Positions 11,801 to 22,400 of a stretch of DNA of 64,000 nt are shown here, one piece after another (the first letter of the stretch is position 1; each line of letters begins with the position of its first letter). The DNA lies in the NCBI GenBank assembly GCA_030278955.1, contig JAOANR010000011.1:43945417-44009416 (forward strand). Reading direction: 5' to 3'. The position numbers were made by a program, and so were the translations under genes. Source of the stretch: Hygrophila difformis. Taxonomy: Eukaryota > Streptophyta > Magnoliopsida > Lamiales > Acanthaceae. A model generated the notes under the pieces. The model did no database searches. It worked only from the letters and a program-made list of their open reading frames with translations, and had not been told where the DNA came from.

Positions 11801-13394
11801 TCAAGTTACTTAGTTTAAGTGCACTAACGATTTTGTTACTTTTCTTAGGGGGCTGAGAGTAAAAGATAACTCTCTTTCCCCTACTTTTTGACAAGGTGAT
11901 CTTTTGCTTTTGGCATTCGATCACCGCTTTATACTGGGATAGCCAATCCATCCCCAGTATGATGTCAAAGTCTCTTAAGTTAAATTCTACCAAGTTCGCG
12001 AAGAATTCTACGTTCTTTATCACTATAGGAATTCCATTATATCGTTTAGGGCAAGACACTACTTCTCCAGAAGGCAATTGAATTCCTAAGCTAATTCTCT
12101 CGCACTTCGGTAGATCTAACTCAGGCACTATCCTTGATGCAATAATTGAGCAACTAGCTCCGGAATCAAATAAAATTCTAAGGGGTGTATTCAAAACGTG
12201 AAATGTACCTGCCATCACTTCTCCTTGTGCAGGCACGTCCGCTTGGTTCACCACGTTCAGCCTCCCCATAGGGCGTCCCTGATTGCCCTGCTGATTCGTA
12301 TTCGGCTGCTGATTTTGTTGCTGGTTTTGATTCTGTGGGGGCGGAGGTCGTTGGTTCTGGTTCTGGTTTTGCGGCCTATTTTGAGGGGGTCTGTACCCTT
12401 GGTTATTCCCGTTTCGACCGTTTTGGTTTTGAGGCTGTTCTTGCCCCGCGACCAAATCGTCCCTCTTCGTTATGTTCTCGAGCCTAGTTCGACATTCCCG
12501 TCGAACGTGTCCCATTCGACCGCATCGGTAACAGGCGCCTTGTTGCGGGCATCCCCTTGCCAGATGTGGTCGTCCACATCGCGGGCAAGGCGGTACCGGA
12601 TCTTCTTGATTGAACCTCCTTCCCGTGTTGTTTTGTTGGGGCATATTCGACCCTCTGCGCTGCTCGTTCCTTCCAGTGTTGTTCTCGTTTCTCGAGTCTC
12701 GGCTTCTCTTGTCTTGAGGACCCCTGCTGGACTCCCCACTCACCCTTCTTTTCAGCTGCTGCACGCGTGCTACCGCTACAGCGCGATCGTATACGGCTTG
12801 CAAATCGGGGTAGTGTACCCCCGCGATCACTTCGCGCACAGACAGGTTCAGTCCCATCTCGAACTTCTGTGCCTTTTCCGCATCAGTAGGCACTAGCCTT
12901 GGTGCGAACCTCACCAGCTCCTTGAAGCGTGTGTAGTATTCTTGCACCGTTTGGCTTCCTTGCTTCAGTGACAAGAATTCTTCGTACATGGCAGCTTTGG
13001 TACTCAAGGGATAGAATCGATCCCTGAGTAGTTCCATCATCTCCATCCACGAGTAAGGCTCGTCATCTTCAGTCAGTTTGGCTTGCGTTGCCTGCCACCA
13101 GTCATCAGCTTCGCCTCCCAAATAGTATGAAGCGACATGTACCCTCTCTCCTTCCGGACATTTGACCGCTCCCAGCAGCTTGTCAAAAGTCCGGATCCAT
13201 TCCTCCAGTTTAGCTGGATCCTCCTCACCAGCATAGTGGGGCGGCTGGTAGGGATTCACCATCGCTAGGTAGTTAGGGCGAGCTTGGGGCGGAGGTACCG
13301 CCGCAGCTTGACCCTGGTTGACTTGCGCGTTCCCGAGCGCAATCAACACTTCCTCTATCGTCCTAAGACGATCGCCCACATTGTTCGGTGCGGG
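8802..13394 (-). CDS. Tekay-1 gag-pol polyprotein, main part (interrupted)
   Basis: Encodes the structural and replication proteins of the chromovirus. The N-terminal 46 codons are at 33396-33533 and the frame is continuous once the Athila insertion and one TSD copy are ignored, giving 1576 residues. Visible in order: gag domain (about 100-230), zinc knuckle [14 protein letters not shown] (about 332-345), aspartic protease FDSGAS (about 454), reverse transcriptase with FIDDIL (about 789), RNase [12 protein letters not shown] (about 937), integrase zinc-binding region (from about 1160) with catalytic segments [15 protein letters not shown] and DGQTERT (about 1221-1317), and a C-terminal chromodomain (about 1514-1567, containing VRILDTKE and ETATWEVE). 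No stop or frameshift is seen. The chromodomain and sequence style point to the Tekay/Del clade. An ATG-like start near 13427 lies in Athila DNA and is not native. Confidence 0.95.
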   Translation of the reverse strand, partial: PAPNNVGDRLRTIEEVLIALGNAQVNQGQAAAVPPPQARPNYLAMVNPYQPPHYAGEEDPAKLEEWIRTFDKLLGAVKCPEGERVHVASYYLGGEADDWWQATQAKLTEDDEPYSWMEMMELLRDRFYPLSTKAAMYEEFLSLKQGSQTVQEYYTRFKELVRFAPRLVPTDAEKAQKFEMGLNLSVREVIAGVHYPDLQAVYDRAVAVARVQQLKRRVSGESSRGPQDKRSRDSRNENNTGRNEQRRGSNMPQQNNTGRRFNQEDPVPPCPRCGRPHLARGCPQQGACYRCGRMGHVRRECRTRLENITKRDDLVAGQEQPQNQNGRNGNNQGYRPPQNRPQNQNQNQRPPPPQNQNQQQNQQPNTNQQGNQGRPMGRLNVVNQADVPAQGEVMAGTFHVLNTPLRILFDSGASCSIIASRIVPELDLPKCERISLGIQLPSGEVVSCPKRYNGIPIVIKNVEFFANLVEFNLRDFDIILGMDWLSQYKAVIECQKQKITLSKSRGKRVIFYSQPPKKSNKIVSALKLSNLMRKGYELYACYVHNLEAEENKVDSIPVVREYPDVFPEDVPGMPPERDLEFTIDLIPGTEPVSKAPYRMAPLEMKELKEQLEELLGKGYIRPSTSPWGAPVLFVKKKDGGLRLCIDYRGLNQVTIKNKYPLPRIEDLFDQLKGASVFSKIDLRSGYHQLRIAEKDIPKTAFRTRYGHYEFTVLSFGLTNAPAMFMNLMNNVFRELLDQCVVVFIDDILIYSKSEEEHAKHLHLVLEILRRNQLYGKLSKCDFWLKEVAFLGHIVSADGVSVDPAKVSAVTEWATPKSPTEIRGFLGLAGYYRRFVKDFSRIARPLTQLLKKGAKYEWTEACEIAFQELKKRLTTTPVLTLPSENGDFEVYSDASKEGLGCVLMQDSRVVAYASRQLKPHDENYQTHDLELAAVVFALKIWRHYLYGRKCRMFTDHKSLKYIFTQKELNLRQRRWLELIKDYDLEIAYHEGKANVVADALSRKTQHVTNSLVIPPALYMDLARLELELVHPGTVRETVNAMVVETPILDEIRLAQPGDPKLEKIKGYIAEGKAIGFAVHEDGSIRFKGRWCVPLKCAELKQRLMEEGHNTPYSVHPGGDKLYKDLKKIYWWPGMKKEVANFVARCLTCQKVKAVRHKPLGLMQPLEIPSWKWDSISMDFVSGLPRSPKGMNKIWVIVDRLTKTAIFIPMKDTWTMDQLARAYIDNVVRRHGVPHDIISDRDSRFVSHFWTELQKALGTQIKMSTAFHPMTDGQTERTIQTLEDMLRACVLEFKGNWESHLPLIEFSYNNSYHTSIGMAPFEALYGRKCRSPLSWEENDKSVVVGPQLIEDMAQQIKMIKGKMRAAQDRQKSYADVRRRDLEFQVGDRVMLKISPMKGVMRFGKRGKLSPRYIGPYEILERVGTLAYRLALPPHLDRVHNVFHVSQLKKYVPDPTHVLQPEIIELDEDLTYEEVPVRILDTKERVTRNKTIKMIKVLWSNHESETATWEVESDMRERYPTLFQTDTDTVMGT

Positions 13395-13399
13395 GGCGT
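13395..13399 (+). repeat. Athila TSD GGCGT, left copy
   Basis: GGCGT here and at 33396-33400 flank the Athila element directly, next to its TGAAAC and TTATCA ends. Confidence 0.93.
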
Positions 13400-16321
13400 T
13401 GAAACTTTTGACAAGTTTCGTTAACACGAGCTTTTTCTAAAATTATACCAGGTTAGATTTATTACAAGAAAAGCGTTATGATTCACGGGAAAGGGTTTAG
13501 GGATATATCAGGATTATTAGTCTTTTTATTACTCAAGTGTGGTGCTTTGGTTTCAAATGGCGCTGTGGTCCTCTCTGTCATGAAATGTTGACAAATCTCA
13601 TGGCATAGCCGGGACAGGTTGACCTTCAGCCTGTCACACTGAGGATCCCCGGCAAATATGCCATGATACTTCTCATCAATTCTTGCCATGAGATTTCCTG
13701 CCATGAAACTTTTGACAGACTCCCACTACACGAGTATTTTCCGAAAAATCATGATCCTGGTTTAGGTTTTAATTAGTGAAACCAAATTATGATGGCGGTG
13801 TTGTGGTTAGGGATATATCTATACGCAGTCATGTTTTTATTGCTCGTAGTTAAGAAACTGTGCCCCCGAAAGCGCACGGTGTCAAAAATTGCAGTAATTT
13901 ATAGTAAGACCGGATCGTTCACTGGAGGATGTGCGATAGAAGCAGGTCCCACGTCGTTTTACTAGATTTTCCATTCGTATTGCTCAATAGGTTTGAAAGA
14001 TGATTAATATCTACTGACGGGAATTTAAACTAGATCTCGAAAGCAGTTAAATTAATCTACAAAGCAAATAAATCTATTCTAGAAAGCGGATAAGAATTAT
14101 TCTAGGAATGCAGTAAACATTATCTACGAAAGCAGGAAAAAGGTGCATTGTGCCAACCGTGAAGTTGAGTCACAATGTAGACAGAAAGGACAGGAAGAAA
14201 AGAATGAAAATTGGACAAGGGTGAGATACAGCAATATTAAACTTCCAATTTCATACGCAGATCTTTGTTTGGGATAATTCTATCAGATAGCTAATTCTCA
14301 TGCTCTCAATAAGGCTTTCCCTTTAACAGACAGGTACTTGCAATATGAGTTTACATGTTCTTAAGACCGCAAATTCTAAGATACCACAGATTCGTAACTG
14401 CCCTGGCCTGGGTGTGTTACTTCATCTGTGGTGGAAAAGCAACACCCGACACATCATTTATTGAAATGCCAAGTACCACTATCATTCTCCCATGTCACAC
14501 CCAAAGATTTGAATTCAGCCCTAAACTATCCCTTAACTGTCAATCCTAGTAGCAGTTACACAACTCTCAATACAACCGAGTGACCTCTAATGAAAGCGGT
14601 TAAAAGAAAGCGGTAAAGAAAGCATTTAAACCTATCACTCGGAGGTTTTGAAAATCTGACCCTGGTAGTAAAAGACAGCTCCCCATCAGGATGAAGGAGT
14701 ATGGATCAAGAATTCCCGGCTCTCAGTGAACCACTAGTGTGTTCACTTCCTTCCGGGTGATTATGAGATACAAACTAATGAAATGAACTAATAAATTAAT
14801 TCGTTCCGGATGCACTCACTCAGGACTCAAAAGTAGGCTTTGGCAGAAGAGGATAGCAGTTGAAAGAAAACTCAACCCTATCTTGGAAAATAACCAAGGC
14901 CTGGATGATGTTCCTCTAAGATCATTTACTACACTGTATTTGAATCCAAGTGGACCCCATCTCGGTGTAGCACTTAATCTTACATTTCCATCAACCAGCA
15001 ATTTTGGAAAATAATGGATTTGAAAATCATTCCCTGTCAGGTACTAGACTCTCAGTTAAAACACAGACCCTTTCAGTCTAGGCGAGACCTAATCGCTGAA
15101 TCTGCTTCTTAATTTCCCAAAATACAACCCTTGACGGAATATGAATTAGTCATAACTGAAGAATTTATCCCTTACTCAGATCCGGATTTTATAAAGAGGT
15201 TTTTGTTGGAAATTTATAAAGCAATATCTGTTTAAGATCTAAACTTCTATTGGCCAAGGGAAGGATCCCAAAATAAGTACAGACCACAGTAGTATATAAT
15301 ATTATCATGCATAAAGATATATGGAAGTGTAAAATTAATTGACCCAAAATATAGATGCGGGTCTAGACAGAAGGTGAAACACAGAATGAAGTGGTCAAGG
15401 GACCAAAGTAATGGCAGAGTAATCAGGTGGACTGTAAACATCTACTGTCCAATTTCCTAATCACTCGGATGGATCGAATTTAGACTGCTTAGACCCTATA
15501 ATGGTGGTGTCAACACCAGTTGGGCCTCCACTGTCTGTGAATTCGGATAAAAACCTACATGCTTCCCTTCTATAATGATCATCAGTTGGCATTGACTGAT
15601 GCCAACTGACTCCCAGTACGGATTGGGATTCAGGTTTGGAAATTAAGATAATAAAAATAAAACTGTATCTGGATGGGAGTCAGCCGAGCAGCTATTATAA
15701 CCCCGGATGGGCGAACCGCCAAGGCTTCCACTGACAGCCATCCAGACCATGCAAAATAACAATTAGTAACTAATACCCAGAATACGAGCTAGTTATCCAT
15801 GAGGGAGTACCCGCCAACATTAGTCTGATGTATTCTTTACTAATGGTTCCACACAACACACAAAGACAAAATAAATAAGAAACAAAAGAAGATCCCTTGT
15901 ATGAGAGACATTGGTTTCTCATGCAAGGTTGTGGATTGGGTCCACATGTGATGGTCTTAAATAATCCTTCCTACCATAATTAATTACAGTCCAGATTATC
16001 TGTTTAAGCCATCAAGATTTTGTTTATACAAGAATGTTTTAATGGCAATTGAACAAAGGTCCTTTAGTCATGATGATTATTGAAGTTTGATTATTGCTAA
16101 TCTCAATCTTTAATCATTAATGAGTCAAGGGTTCAATCAGTTAAGTGATGCAAATGGAGAATCAAAATTTTGGGCAGCATAACACCCTATATTGCAATTC
16201 CAGAATGTTACATCCTAACCCGTGGGGTTATGATGTGAGTGTTGCAATATAAAATAGGGAGAGAATGAAGTTTGTTTGCGATTAAATAGAGGGAGAGGAA
16301 CCCTTGTCGCGATATCATAAA

Positions 16322-16835
16322 TTTTGTCGCGGACCGAGATCCGCGACATGGACATCCCGACAAGTTTTTAGAATTTTTGGCAGCATAACGCCTCTTTGTC
16401 GCTATGCAAGATTTTGTCGCGGAACGTGGTTCCGCGACAAGAGTGACATCGCGACAAAGTGTTTTCAGAAAATTCCTAAAGCATTTGAACCCTTGTCGCT
16501 ATGCATGGAAATTTTGTCGCGGAACGTGGTTCCGCGACAAGGTGTTCCGCGACAAGGTGTTCAAAGATCAAGGAACATGGCATAATTTTTCTGTCTCAGA
16601 ATGGGATTTTGTCGCGGAACGTGGCTCCGCGACAAGATGATTCCGCGACAAAAAGCCATGAAGACAAAATGCAAGAGTTTGGCTCCTTTGTCGCTATGCA
16701 TGGACAGTTTTGTCGCGGAACATGGCTCCGCGACAAGGATTCCGCGACAAAGGGTTTTAAATTATGGAGACAAGTGTCTTGAAACACCTTGGTCGTGTAA
16801 CAACCATTTTGTCGCGGAACGTGGTTCCGCGCCAG
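16322..16835. repeat. Palindrome array, about 98-bp period, in 3-prime LTR
   Basis: Six hairpin units start at 16325, 16414, 16514, 16609, 16710 and 16809, spaced 89-101 bp. The core is TTGTCGCGGAAC, a 3-nt loop (GTG, or ATG in one), then GTTCCGCGACAA or a close variant; the first unit is diverged and the last has a mutated right arm (GCGCCA). Many units are preceded by TTTGTCGCTATGCA and followed by a half arm TTCCGCGACAA. The stems are GC-rich against an AT-rich LTR and would fold in either transcript strand. Confidence 0.92.
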
Positions 16836-17573
16836 AAGGCGGTTGGCGCCCAAGGTGGTTCAGGACAAAAGTCAGAAAAAGCAGAAATGAACAGTGGCAT
16901 GCAAACAGCGTGATCTCACCCTATTTCAGATCAAAAAGCTATTCTAAGCTAAAAATAAGCAAGAAACATTCAAAATAAAGAAGAACATGCTTAAACAAAA
17001 ATAACAAGGATGGGCAGAATATTAAAATAAAGCAGGAGTCCTAATCTAGGGTTTGATCACACATCCACACAACATTATCCATAATATGCCAACAGTAAAC
17101 ATAAAAATAACAAAATGGGGGTCAAATGACCCCAAAATGAAAAAGAAAGCATACATCCATGGGGTGTGAGACCCATTTCATGATTTGGGACACAAATGAT
17201 GAATGTTTTCCCATATTATTGAAGAGGTATTGTTAATACCCATGATTTGGGTATTACAAACCCTAAAACAAGAGTTTAGAAACCAAAACATGGTATAAAA
17301 ATGGCTATCTAAGCAACTGTGAACAGTAAAACACTAAACTAAGCTAAACTAAGAGCAAAAATTAAATAATACATGAAAATAAACCTAAACTACTCTACCT
17401 AAGGAAAAACTCCTAAGCTTGCCTGCAAGAGCTCTACAAGAATCTCAATCTCTCTACTGGCCAACCCTCTCTTAGCTCATGGGAGACACCTCATATTTAT
17501 AGAAGTGTAACCCTAAGCCCATGGGCCTTGATTCTAGCCCATTGTGTCTTAAGACATCACACACATCACAGCT

Positions 17574-17815
17574 TTGTCTCGGAGCATCAAGTTGGTCGTG
17601 GAACACACTGCATGTGGCAAGGCTTCTCGACTGGGTCTTGTGTCTCTATTTGTGCATCTTGGTCGCGGAACATGCCTTTGTCGCGGAGCATGCCATCGCG
17701 ACAAAGGTCATCGCGCCAAGGGGCTTGGCTGGTCTCCTCTTCATTTGGGCCACTTGGTCGCGGAACATGCCTTTGTCGCGGAACACTGCATCGCGCCAAG
17801 GGGCTTCCGCGACAA
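17574..17815. repeat. Second CGCGGAAC palindrome cluster in 3-prime LTR
   Basis: Imperfect copies of the same arms (GGTCGCGGAACATGCC, TTGTCGCGGAGCATGCC, ATCGCGACAAAG, TTCCGCGACAAAG) are arranged with shorter and less regular spacing than the 16.3-16.8 kb array. Several arms read CGCGCCAAG in place of CGCGACAAG. Confidence 0.85.
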
Positions 17816-18119
17816 AGACCTTCCTGGGCCTGCTGGATTGGGCTAGATGGGCCGAAAATATTCTTTTTGTGGGCTTTTCTATCTTTTTCCCATCTTTTTG
17901 TTTCCTTTTCTTTTTCTCATGTTTTTGGATTTTTCTAACATAAATATGTAATAAAATTACATATTTATGTCTTTTTCACACCAGCTTATTATTTTTACAA
18001 TTATGCATAAATTAGTCCAATTCGACTGCTTTCTTACTTAATGTAAGACCGGAATGCGATCAAATGCCCGTTTAAGACACGGAAATGGATTGAAAATAAT
18101 GGTCATTTTTGGCCATTAT

Positions 18120-18136
18120 CAACATCCTCACATTTA
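18120..18136 (-). promoter_or_regulatory. PPT-like motif, copy 1, at the 3-prime LTR boundary
   Basis: CAACATCCTCACATTTA on plus, so TAAATGTGAGGATGTTG on minus, straddles the start of the 3-prime LTR, which begins TGATAATGG on minus. By position this is the polypurine tract of the element. The same motif recurs at 20511 and 22401. Confidence 0.75.
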
Positions 18137-19782
18137 ATACTGATCGTCCCCGAGCAGTCAGAGTCGATGTTCGTAAGAACACGGACTCTACATATTCAAT
18201 TCATTTTCGTGGCTTCATAAATCACATCCTTTTTGGATTGGGATAAGACAATAAAAAATTACAAGTATTGAATTCCCTTGATTGCAGTGTTTAATGAAAT
18301 GATACTTGCTCACTACATCGGGCCTACAAATCAAACATTATTATCAACCTTTCATGAATATCATGTTTGAAAAATGCAAAGATTAGGGATGAGAATTAGA
18401 GGATGACATGAACATGTGTAATAAGACAAAGCCTCACATATAAGAGAATCGGAAAAATTCACTCACTCTCAATTGGGGTTTAATCAGGAACGCTCAAAAT
18501 CACATTTAATTAAATTATCCCATAAGCTTGCAATCAGACCAACTCGCCACCGGCTCATTCTTCAAATCGAGATCACGAGGTCTTATTTAAGGGTTATAAC
18601 GGGGCATACGGTTGTAACATTAGGTGGGAAAAGGGAATTATTGGGCTAAGAAGTGGCAAGAATTAATTCCATCATAACTTGGCATTTTTATTTAAAATTT
18701 ATGATCATCAATGTTTCTCTCTCTTTTTGATTTTCTTTCTATTGCATGACATTAGACTATTGTCTAATTGCTTGTCATCTGCAATTTATTTGTGTTGAAT
18801 GACATTCAACTCTCTTTTTTTTTTGATGAATCGGTTTATAGAATACCGATTTATAGTTTTCATTGATGATCAAAAATTGTAATGCCTTGATAGAACTCAT
18901 CCTTGCACACTTGGGTTTGAATTTCTTGGTCTTTTTGTAAGGCTAGGAATAATGTGAAGGGCTTCAAAGAAAAATTAGGCTTATAGGCTCAAATTGGTTA
19001 AACCTAAAGGGAAATATTTTTGGGTTTGGATTTCAAACGAAGGCCAAAAATTTGGGTTTTTCTAAGTGCCTCGATCATATGCTCGATTTCGGGAATATGG
19101 CATGGTCTTGAATCGGTCCCAATCGCAAGTTCTAGTTTCCTTTAATCGAAATGATTCACACATCAAAGAAAATGAATGAGTAAAAGTGACTCATGGCTCA
19201 AATCTCACAAGGTTGGGTTGATACATGTCATACAATATTCTCAAATTTAATCAAAGCTTAATTCTAACAATTTATTCAATCGAGATCTCTAGCATGCAGA
19301 TTTATTACCCAATAAGCTGATCGCAACATTAAATTTTTATAGCTCAAAACCTCAGGAATTCATTTCATGCATGTCCTCAATTATATTATCCCAATTTGAA
19401 AGTCTGAAAATTTAATCATAAGCCTAAATTCAACCTGTGAATTTAGAGCAAGTTTATGCATATTTTTGCTGGTTATTTAATTGAAAGCAGTAAAGAGGCA
19501 CTGCTGACATACTGGGTATGTCAACAGCATATTTTGGTCTGACAGTCACTTATTCATCTCGGACTGTACAGACATCTTTTCAAAGAAAAGCAGTAAAGAA
19601 TTGTTTAGTGGCCTCAAAAGATGAGTTCCAATTTAGGGAAAGCAAATAAATACAACCGATGCAAGGGATCCTCGTGCAGTTAATACGAACCTGCACACAC
19701 AAAAGGGGGGATCCCTTGCAGATTACTACTACTAGAATGGAAATGAAATAAAGCCTAATAGACTGGGATTCATCTTCTTCCT
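18137..19782. other. Athila 3-prime internal region, non-coding
   Basis: AT-rich sequence between the 3-prime LTR and the F-box-like region with no recognisable ORF. It may be 3-prime UTR and flank of the captured gene or old Athila 3-prime sequence; no TSD or TIR marks a separate insertion. Confidence 0.5.
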
Positions 19783-20442
19783 TCAGGGCATGTATCGGAG
19801 CCAGAGGACGCAGTTGGAAAGCTCACAACGTAGGCACCAATCGCGGTTTCTCAGAGGTGCATGCCATCTCGGGCAATAGACTCTGACTCCTTGGCCTGCC
19901 CACAGTTGTGGGTTGTCTGGGTTGTCTGTTATCCAAGCGAGGACGTTGGTGGAAGTGTACCGAAAAACTGATCGATCTGTCACCATCCTGTCGATCATTC
20001 TGATCCCCTGCTCAACTTGGCTTTCATCCGTCTTACTCATAAGCATCAATCCGCGGGTGAAGATTGACGTCTTATGGTTGTCCTCAAGTCCCGGGCGTAG
20101 CAGTTCACAAGCGCGCTCCTCATTCCCCTCTGCAAATGCCCTGAGTGCTGGGATGAGCTGAAGATTGAAGTTTCTTGCCGCTGTGCATATTCGCAGGAAT
20201 CTTTCCTTCTGCCGACGGATCCTTACTTGCCATCTCTTCACAGTGGAGGTGTTAACCTCGCATCGCTTGTACACGATAGTAAGGTTTCCAGCATCCCTGA
20301 GCTTCTTGCATACACGTTGTGCAGTAAACACATCCTTGATTTCATCCTCTCCTATCCGGGAGAGAATCTCACCAAGGAGTTCTAGCGGTAAATCCAGCAA
20401 CTTAGTTCCCTCTGGAGCAGGGTCTGGAATGGAAGGATTACC
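19783..20442 (-). CDS. F-box-like protein region captured in Athila element
   Basis: An open minus-strand frame of 219 residues. Near the N terminus is an F-box-like motif: LLDLPLELLGEILSRI, then VFTAQRVCKKLRDAGN. The middle holds a helical stretch (ALRAFAEGNEERACELLRPG, IFTRGLMLMSK, VEQGIRMIDRMV) like the Sel1/TPR-type part of plant F-box proteins related to Arabidopsis At1g67623/At2g35280. The C terminus is rich in Cys, His and Trp (CPRWHAPLRN, WCLRCELSNC). Proteins of this family are SCF ubiquitin-ligase adaptors. No ATG opens the frame: the upstream in-frame sequence runs to a stop, but a splice acceptor lies at 20444-20455, so an upstream exon is needed. It is in sense with gag-pol. The family assignment is by motif and needs a profile search. 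Confidence 0.75.
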   Translation of the reverse strand, partial: GNPSIPDPAPEGTKLLDLPLELLGEILSRIGEDEIKDVFTAQRVCKKLRDAGNLTIVYKRCEVNTSTVKRWQVRIRRQKERFLRICTAARNFNLQLIPALRAFAEGNEERACELLRPGLEDNHKTSIFTRGLMLMSKTDESQVEQGIRMIDRMVTDRSVFRYTSTNVLAWITDNPDNPQLWAGQGVRVYCPRWHAPLRNRDWCLRCELSNCVLWLRYMP

Positions 20443-20443
20443 C

Positions 20444-20455
20444 CTGAAAAGATAA
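20444..20455 (-). promoter_or_regulatory. Candidate 3-prime splice site before F-box frame
   Basis: Minus strand reads TTATCTTTTCAG followed by GGGTAATCC, a pyrimidine tract plus AG directly before the open F-box frame. Splicing here would leave the first base of the exon as the third base of a codon. The donor is not identified. Spliced subgenomic RNAs for the env-like region are known in Athila relatives such as barley Bagy-2. Confidence 0.5.
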
Positions 20456-20510
20456 GAAGTGATGAATCCAATTTTTATGTAATTTTCAGAAATTATTCAA
20501 GTTCAGAAAC

Positions 20511-20548
20511 CAACATCCTCACATTTAGAGCTTTGCTCTAGATGTGAG
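20511..20548 (-). promoter_or_regulatory. PPT-like motif, copy 2, with stem-loop
   Basis: CAACATCCTCACATTTAGAG at 20511-20530, identical to 22401-22420. It overlaps an inverted repeat: CTCACATTTAGAGC (20518-20531), loop TTT, GCTCTAGATGTGAG (20535-20548), with a single mismatch in the 14-bp stem. Confidence 0.75.
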
Positions 20549-22400
20549 ATTATTAAATTTCTGACTTGAATTTTAATGCATATGTAAATAATATTTGGTT
20601 TTAAATGGGCTAAAGAGCCCAAAATAAAATAAAATTGGCCATTGGGCCTAAAATCTTTTTAATGGGCCATTGGGCCCAAAAGTTTTCAGTTTTATTAAAC
20701 AAGTCCGAGACACTTGTTGGAAGTGGAATGAGATGGACAGATGGAAATGGAATGCTCGAATATTGGAATGTGCAATGGAGACGTGGCGGAACGGATCTGC
20801 TGTTTCTGGATAGCTTGGACTGGTTGGACAGTTAAAGCATCCAAAAATTTGCAAACATTGTTTTTAATTTTAAAAATGGTTGACTTGTTTTATTTAACAA
20901 AGGTGGGATGTGAGTGGTCCCATTTTGGATTTTTGAAAAGGATAGCAGTTGGGTGACAAAAGTACTGCTATCTTACTCACACTAGTGTTCCATTGGGAAC
21001 AAAAGACTTAAGTCAAACATTAAACAAAAATAACTCTTTTTGTCTTTTTCTAAAAGTTGCTTTTATTAAAAGTGGAAGCTTCCTATTGGGTGTTTGTACT
21101 ATGTTTCCATAAACAAACAAACATTTATTCCCATGAGATTTCTAACATGGGAACAAATGTGCCCAAAAAGATCTTACCTCTTTTATTACACCAACTCACA
21201 CTGTGCACATCACATCAGGATCAATCAAACCAATAACATCAAGATATTCAAAACAATACCCAAATGTTCATCAGTTTGTTCTTTCCAGTTTTAAACCTTC
21301 AAAATCTTTAAACCATTACCAGTTTCAAAAATGGGGTTTCAAATGTTTCAAAATGGTGCTCTCGACCGAGAGCACTCAAAAACCTCAAAAATTCTAAAGT
21401 TAAATGTGCGCATTAACAACACCAAGAACACAACAAAATAAAATTAAAAAAAACAAAATAAAGGGGTCCGAATGGGTGCTACGAACATGGCGAAAACAGG
21501 GTTTACCCTCTCCTCCTTGGCTCGGGTCTAGGCACGGGTCCAAGGTTTGGGAGGAGTCCATGAAATCGGTCCATAGTTCCCTTTGGAAATGGAGTGCAAA
21601 AGTGCGAAGAACACGTGGTGTTCGTTCGGATGAGAGAAAAATGGGGGAGAAGAAGATGAAGAAGTTGGAGGAAGTTGAAATGACAAGAGAAAGTGAAAAG
21701 AAACTGGAGGGGGTGGGGGGTATAAATACTTGAACTTTTGTCGCGGAATCCGAGACTTTGTCGCGGAACCAGGTTTCGCGACAAGGCACGGCGACATCAG
21801 AGAGGTCGCGGAGTTGAGGGTTGGGCGCGGAGTCATGCTCCGCGACAAGGCTACCGCGACGAAGCTCAGTATGGAGACAAGGTCAACACAGATCATGTCG
21901 CGGAGCAGGGCTTGGTCGCGGAGTCATGCTCCGCGACAAGGTGCATCGCGACAAGATGTGGGGAAGGGTTAAGAAAGAGAAAAAGGGGTTTGTCGCGGAA
22001 CAGGGCCTGGTCGCGATGCATGACATTGCGACAAAGGGCCTTCCGCGACAAAGAATTTTTGAATTTTCAAATTTTCTTGGACTGGGCCCGAGTATGATGT
22101 GGGCCTGAGTCCATTTTATTTGATTTGGGCTGAATAAATTCAGTCCAAGTAAATTCAAAGTGCTGGGCTGAAAATTAAACAATCCACTTGCATAAAATTA
22201 GGTTGGGTTAGTTCCATTTATCTGTGAATTTTGTTTCGGGTATTGAATCTCTTCAAATTCCGAAAACGTTTTCTGAGACTTATAGAACTAATCCAACCCA
22301 GAACCTGGTTTTCCATGTTACTCTTATCTGCTCCTCTTTTTGGGGGTTCCGAACTTCTGCAAGATAGATGAATGAAATGCATTAGATTTTCTTCAAATAT
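20549..22400. other. Athila internal segment between PPT-like copies 2 and 3
   Basis: About 1.85 kb with no convincing protein. Parts look like plant intron or UTR (repeated GGGCC and CCATTGGGCC blocks near 20610-20690). Its right part, 21735-22055, holds another palindrome cluster. It is bounded by the identical 20-bp motifs at 20511 and 22401. Confidence 0.6.
21735..22055. repeat. CGCGGAAC palindrome cluster in the Athila internal region
   Basis: Arms related to the LTR array: TTGTCGCGGAATCC, TTGTCGCGGAACCAGG with TTTCGCGACAAGG, GCGCGGAGTCATGC with TCCGCGACAAGG, and GGTCGCGGAGTCATGC with TCCGCGACAAGG. It ends with CTTCCGCGACAAAG near 22040-22053. The copies are diverged from each other and from the LTR copies. 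Confidence 0.85.

Larger units (their letters stand above)
13400..18121 (-). repeat. Athila 3-prime LTR
   Basis: Matches 28672-33395 over its whole length. It holds no recognisable protein. Noteworthy parts are the palindrome arrays at 16322-16835 and 17574-17815; small ORFs rich in RGTWFRDK-like peptides there are translations of the palindrome, not genes. Confidence 0.95.

Noticed and set aside
12198..12896. 232-aa plus-strand ORF
   Set aside because: Antisense shadow of the Tekay-1 gag zinc-knuckle and Gln/Asn-rich region.
13395..13427. Apparent start of gag-pol at 13427
   Set aside because: The first codons come from the Athila LTR; the true start is at 33533 across the insertion.
16322..16835. 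CRISPR-like look of regularly spaced palindromic repeats
   Set aside because: Plant nuclear LTR context, spacers that are themselves related, no cas genes, and an identical array in the other LTR.
16304..16978. Overlapping small ORFs with repeated RGTWFRDK and AERGSATR peptides, also at 31577-32252
   Set aside because: They are translations of the palindrome array in several frames and on both strands; no start context, no homology, and they overlap each other.
20549..22400. A possible second captured gene upstream of the F-box region
   Set aside because: Parts look like intron or UTR but no frame longer than about 130 codons has protein-like composition, and the longest overlap palindromes.
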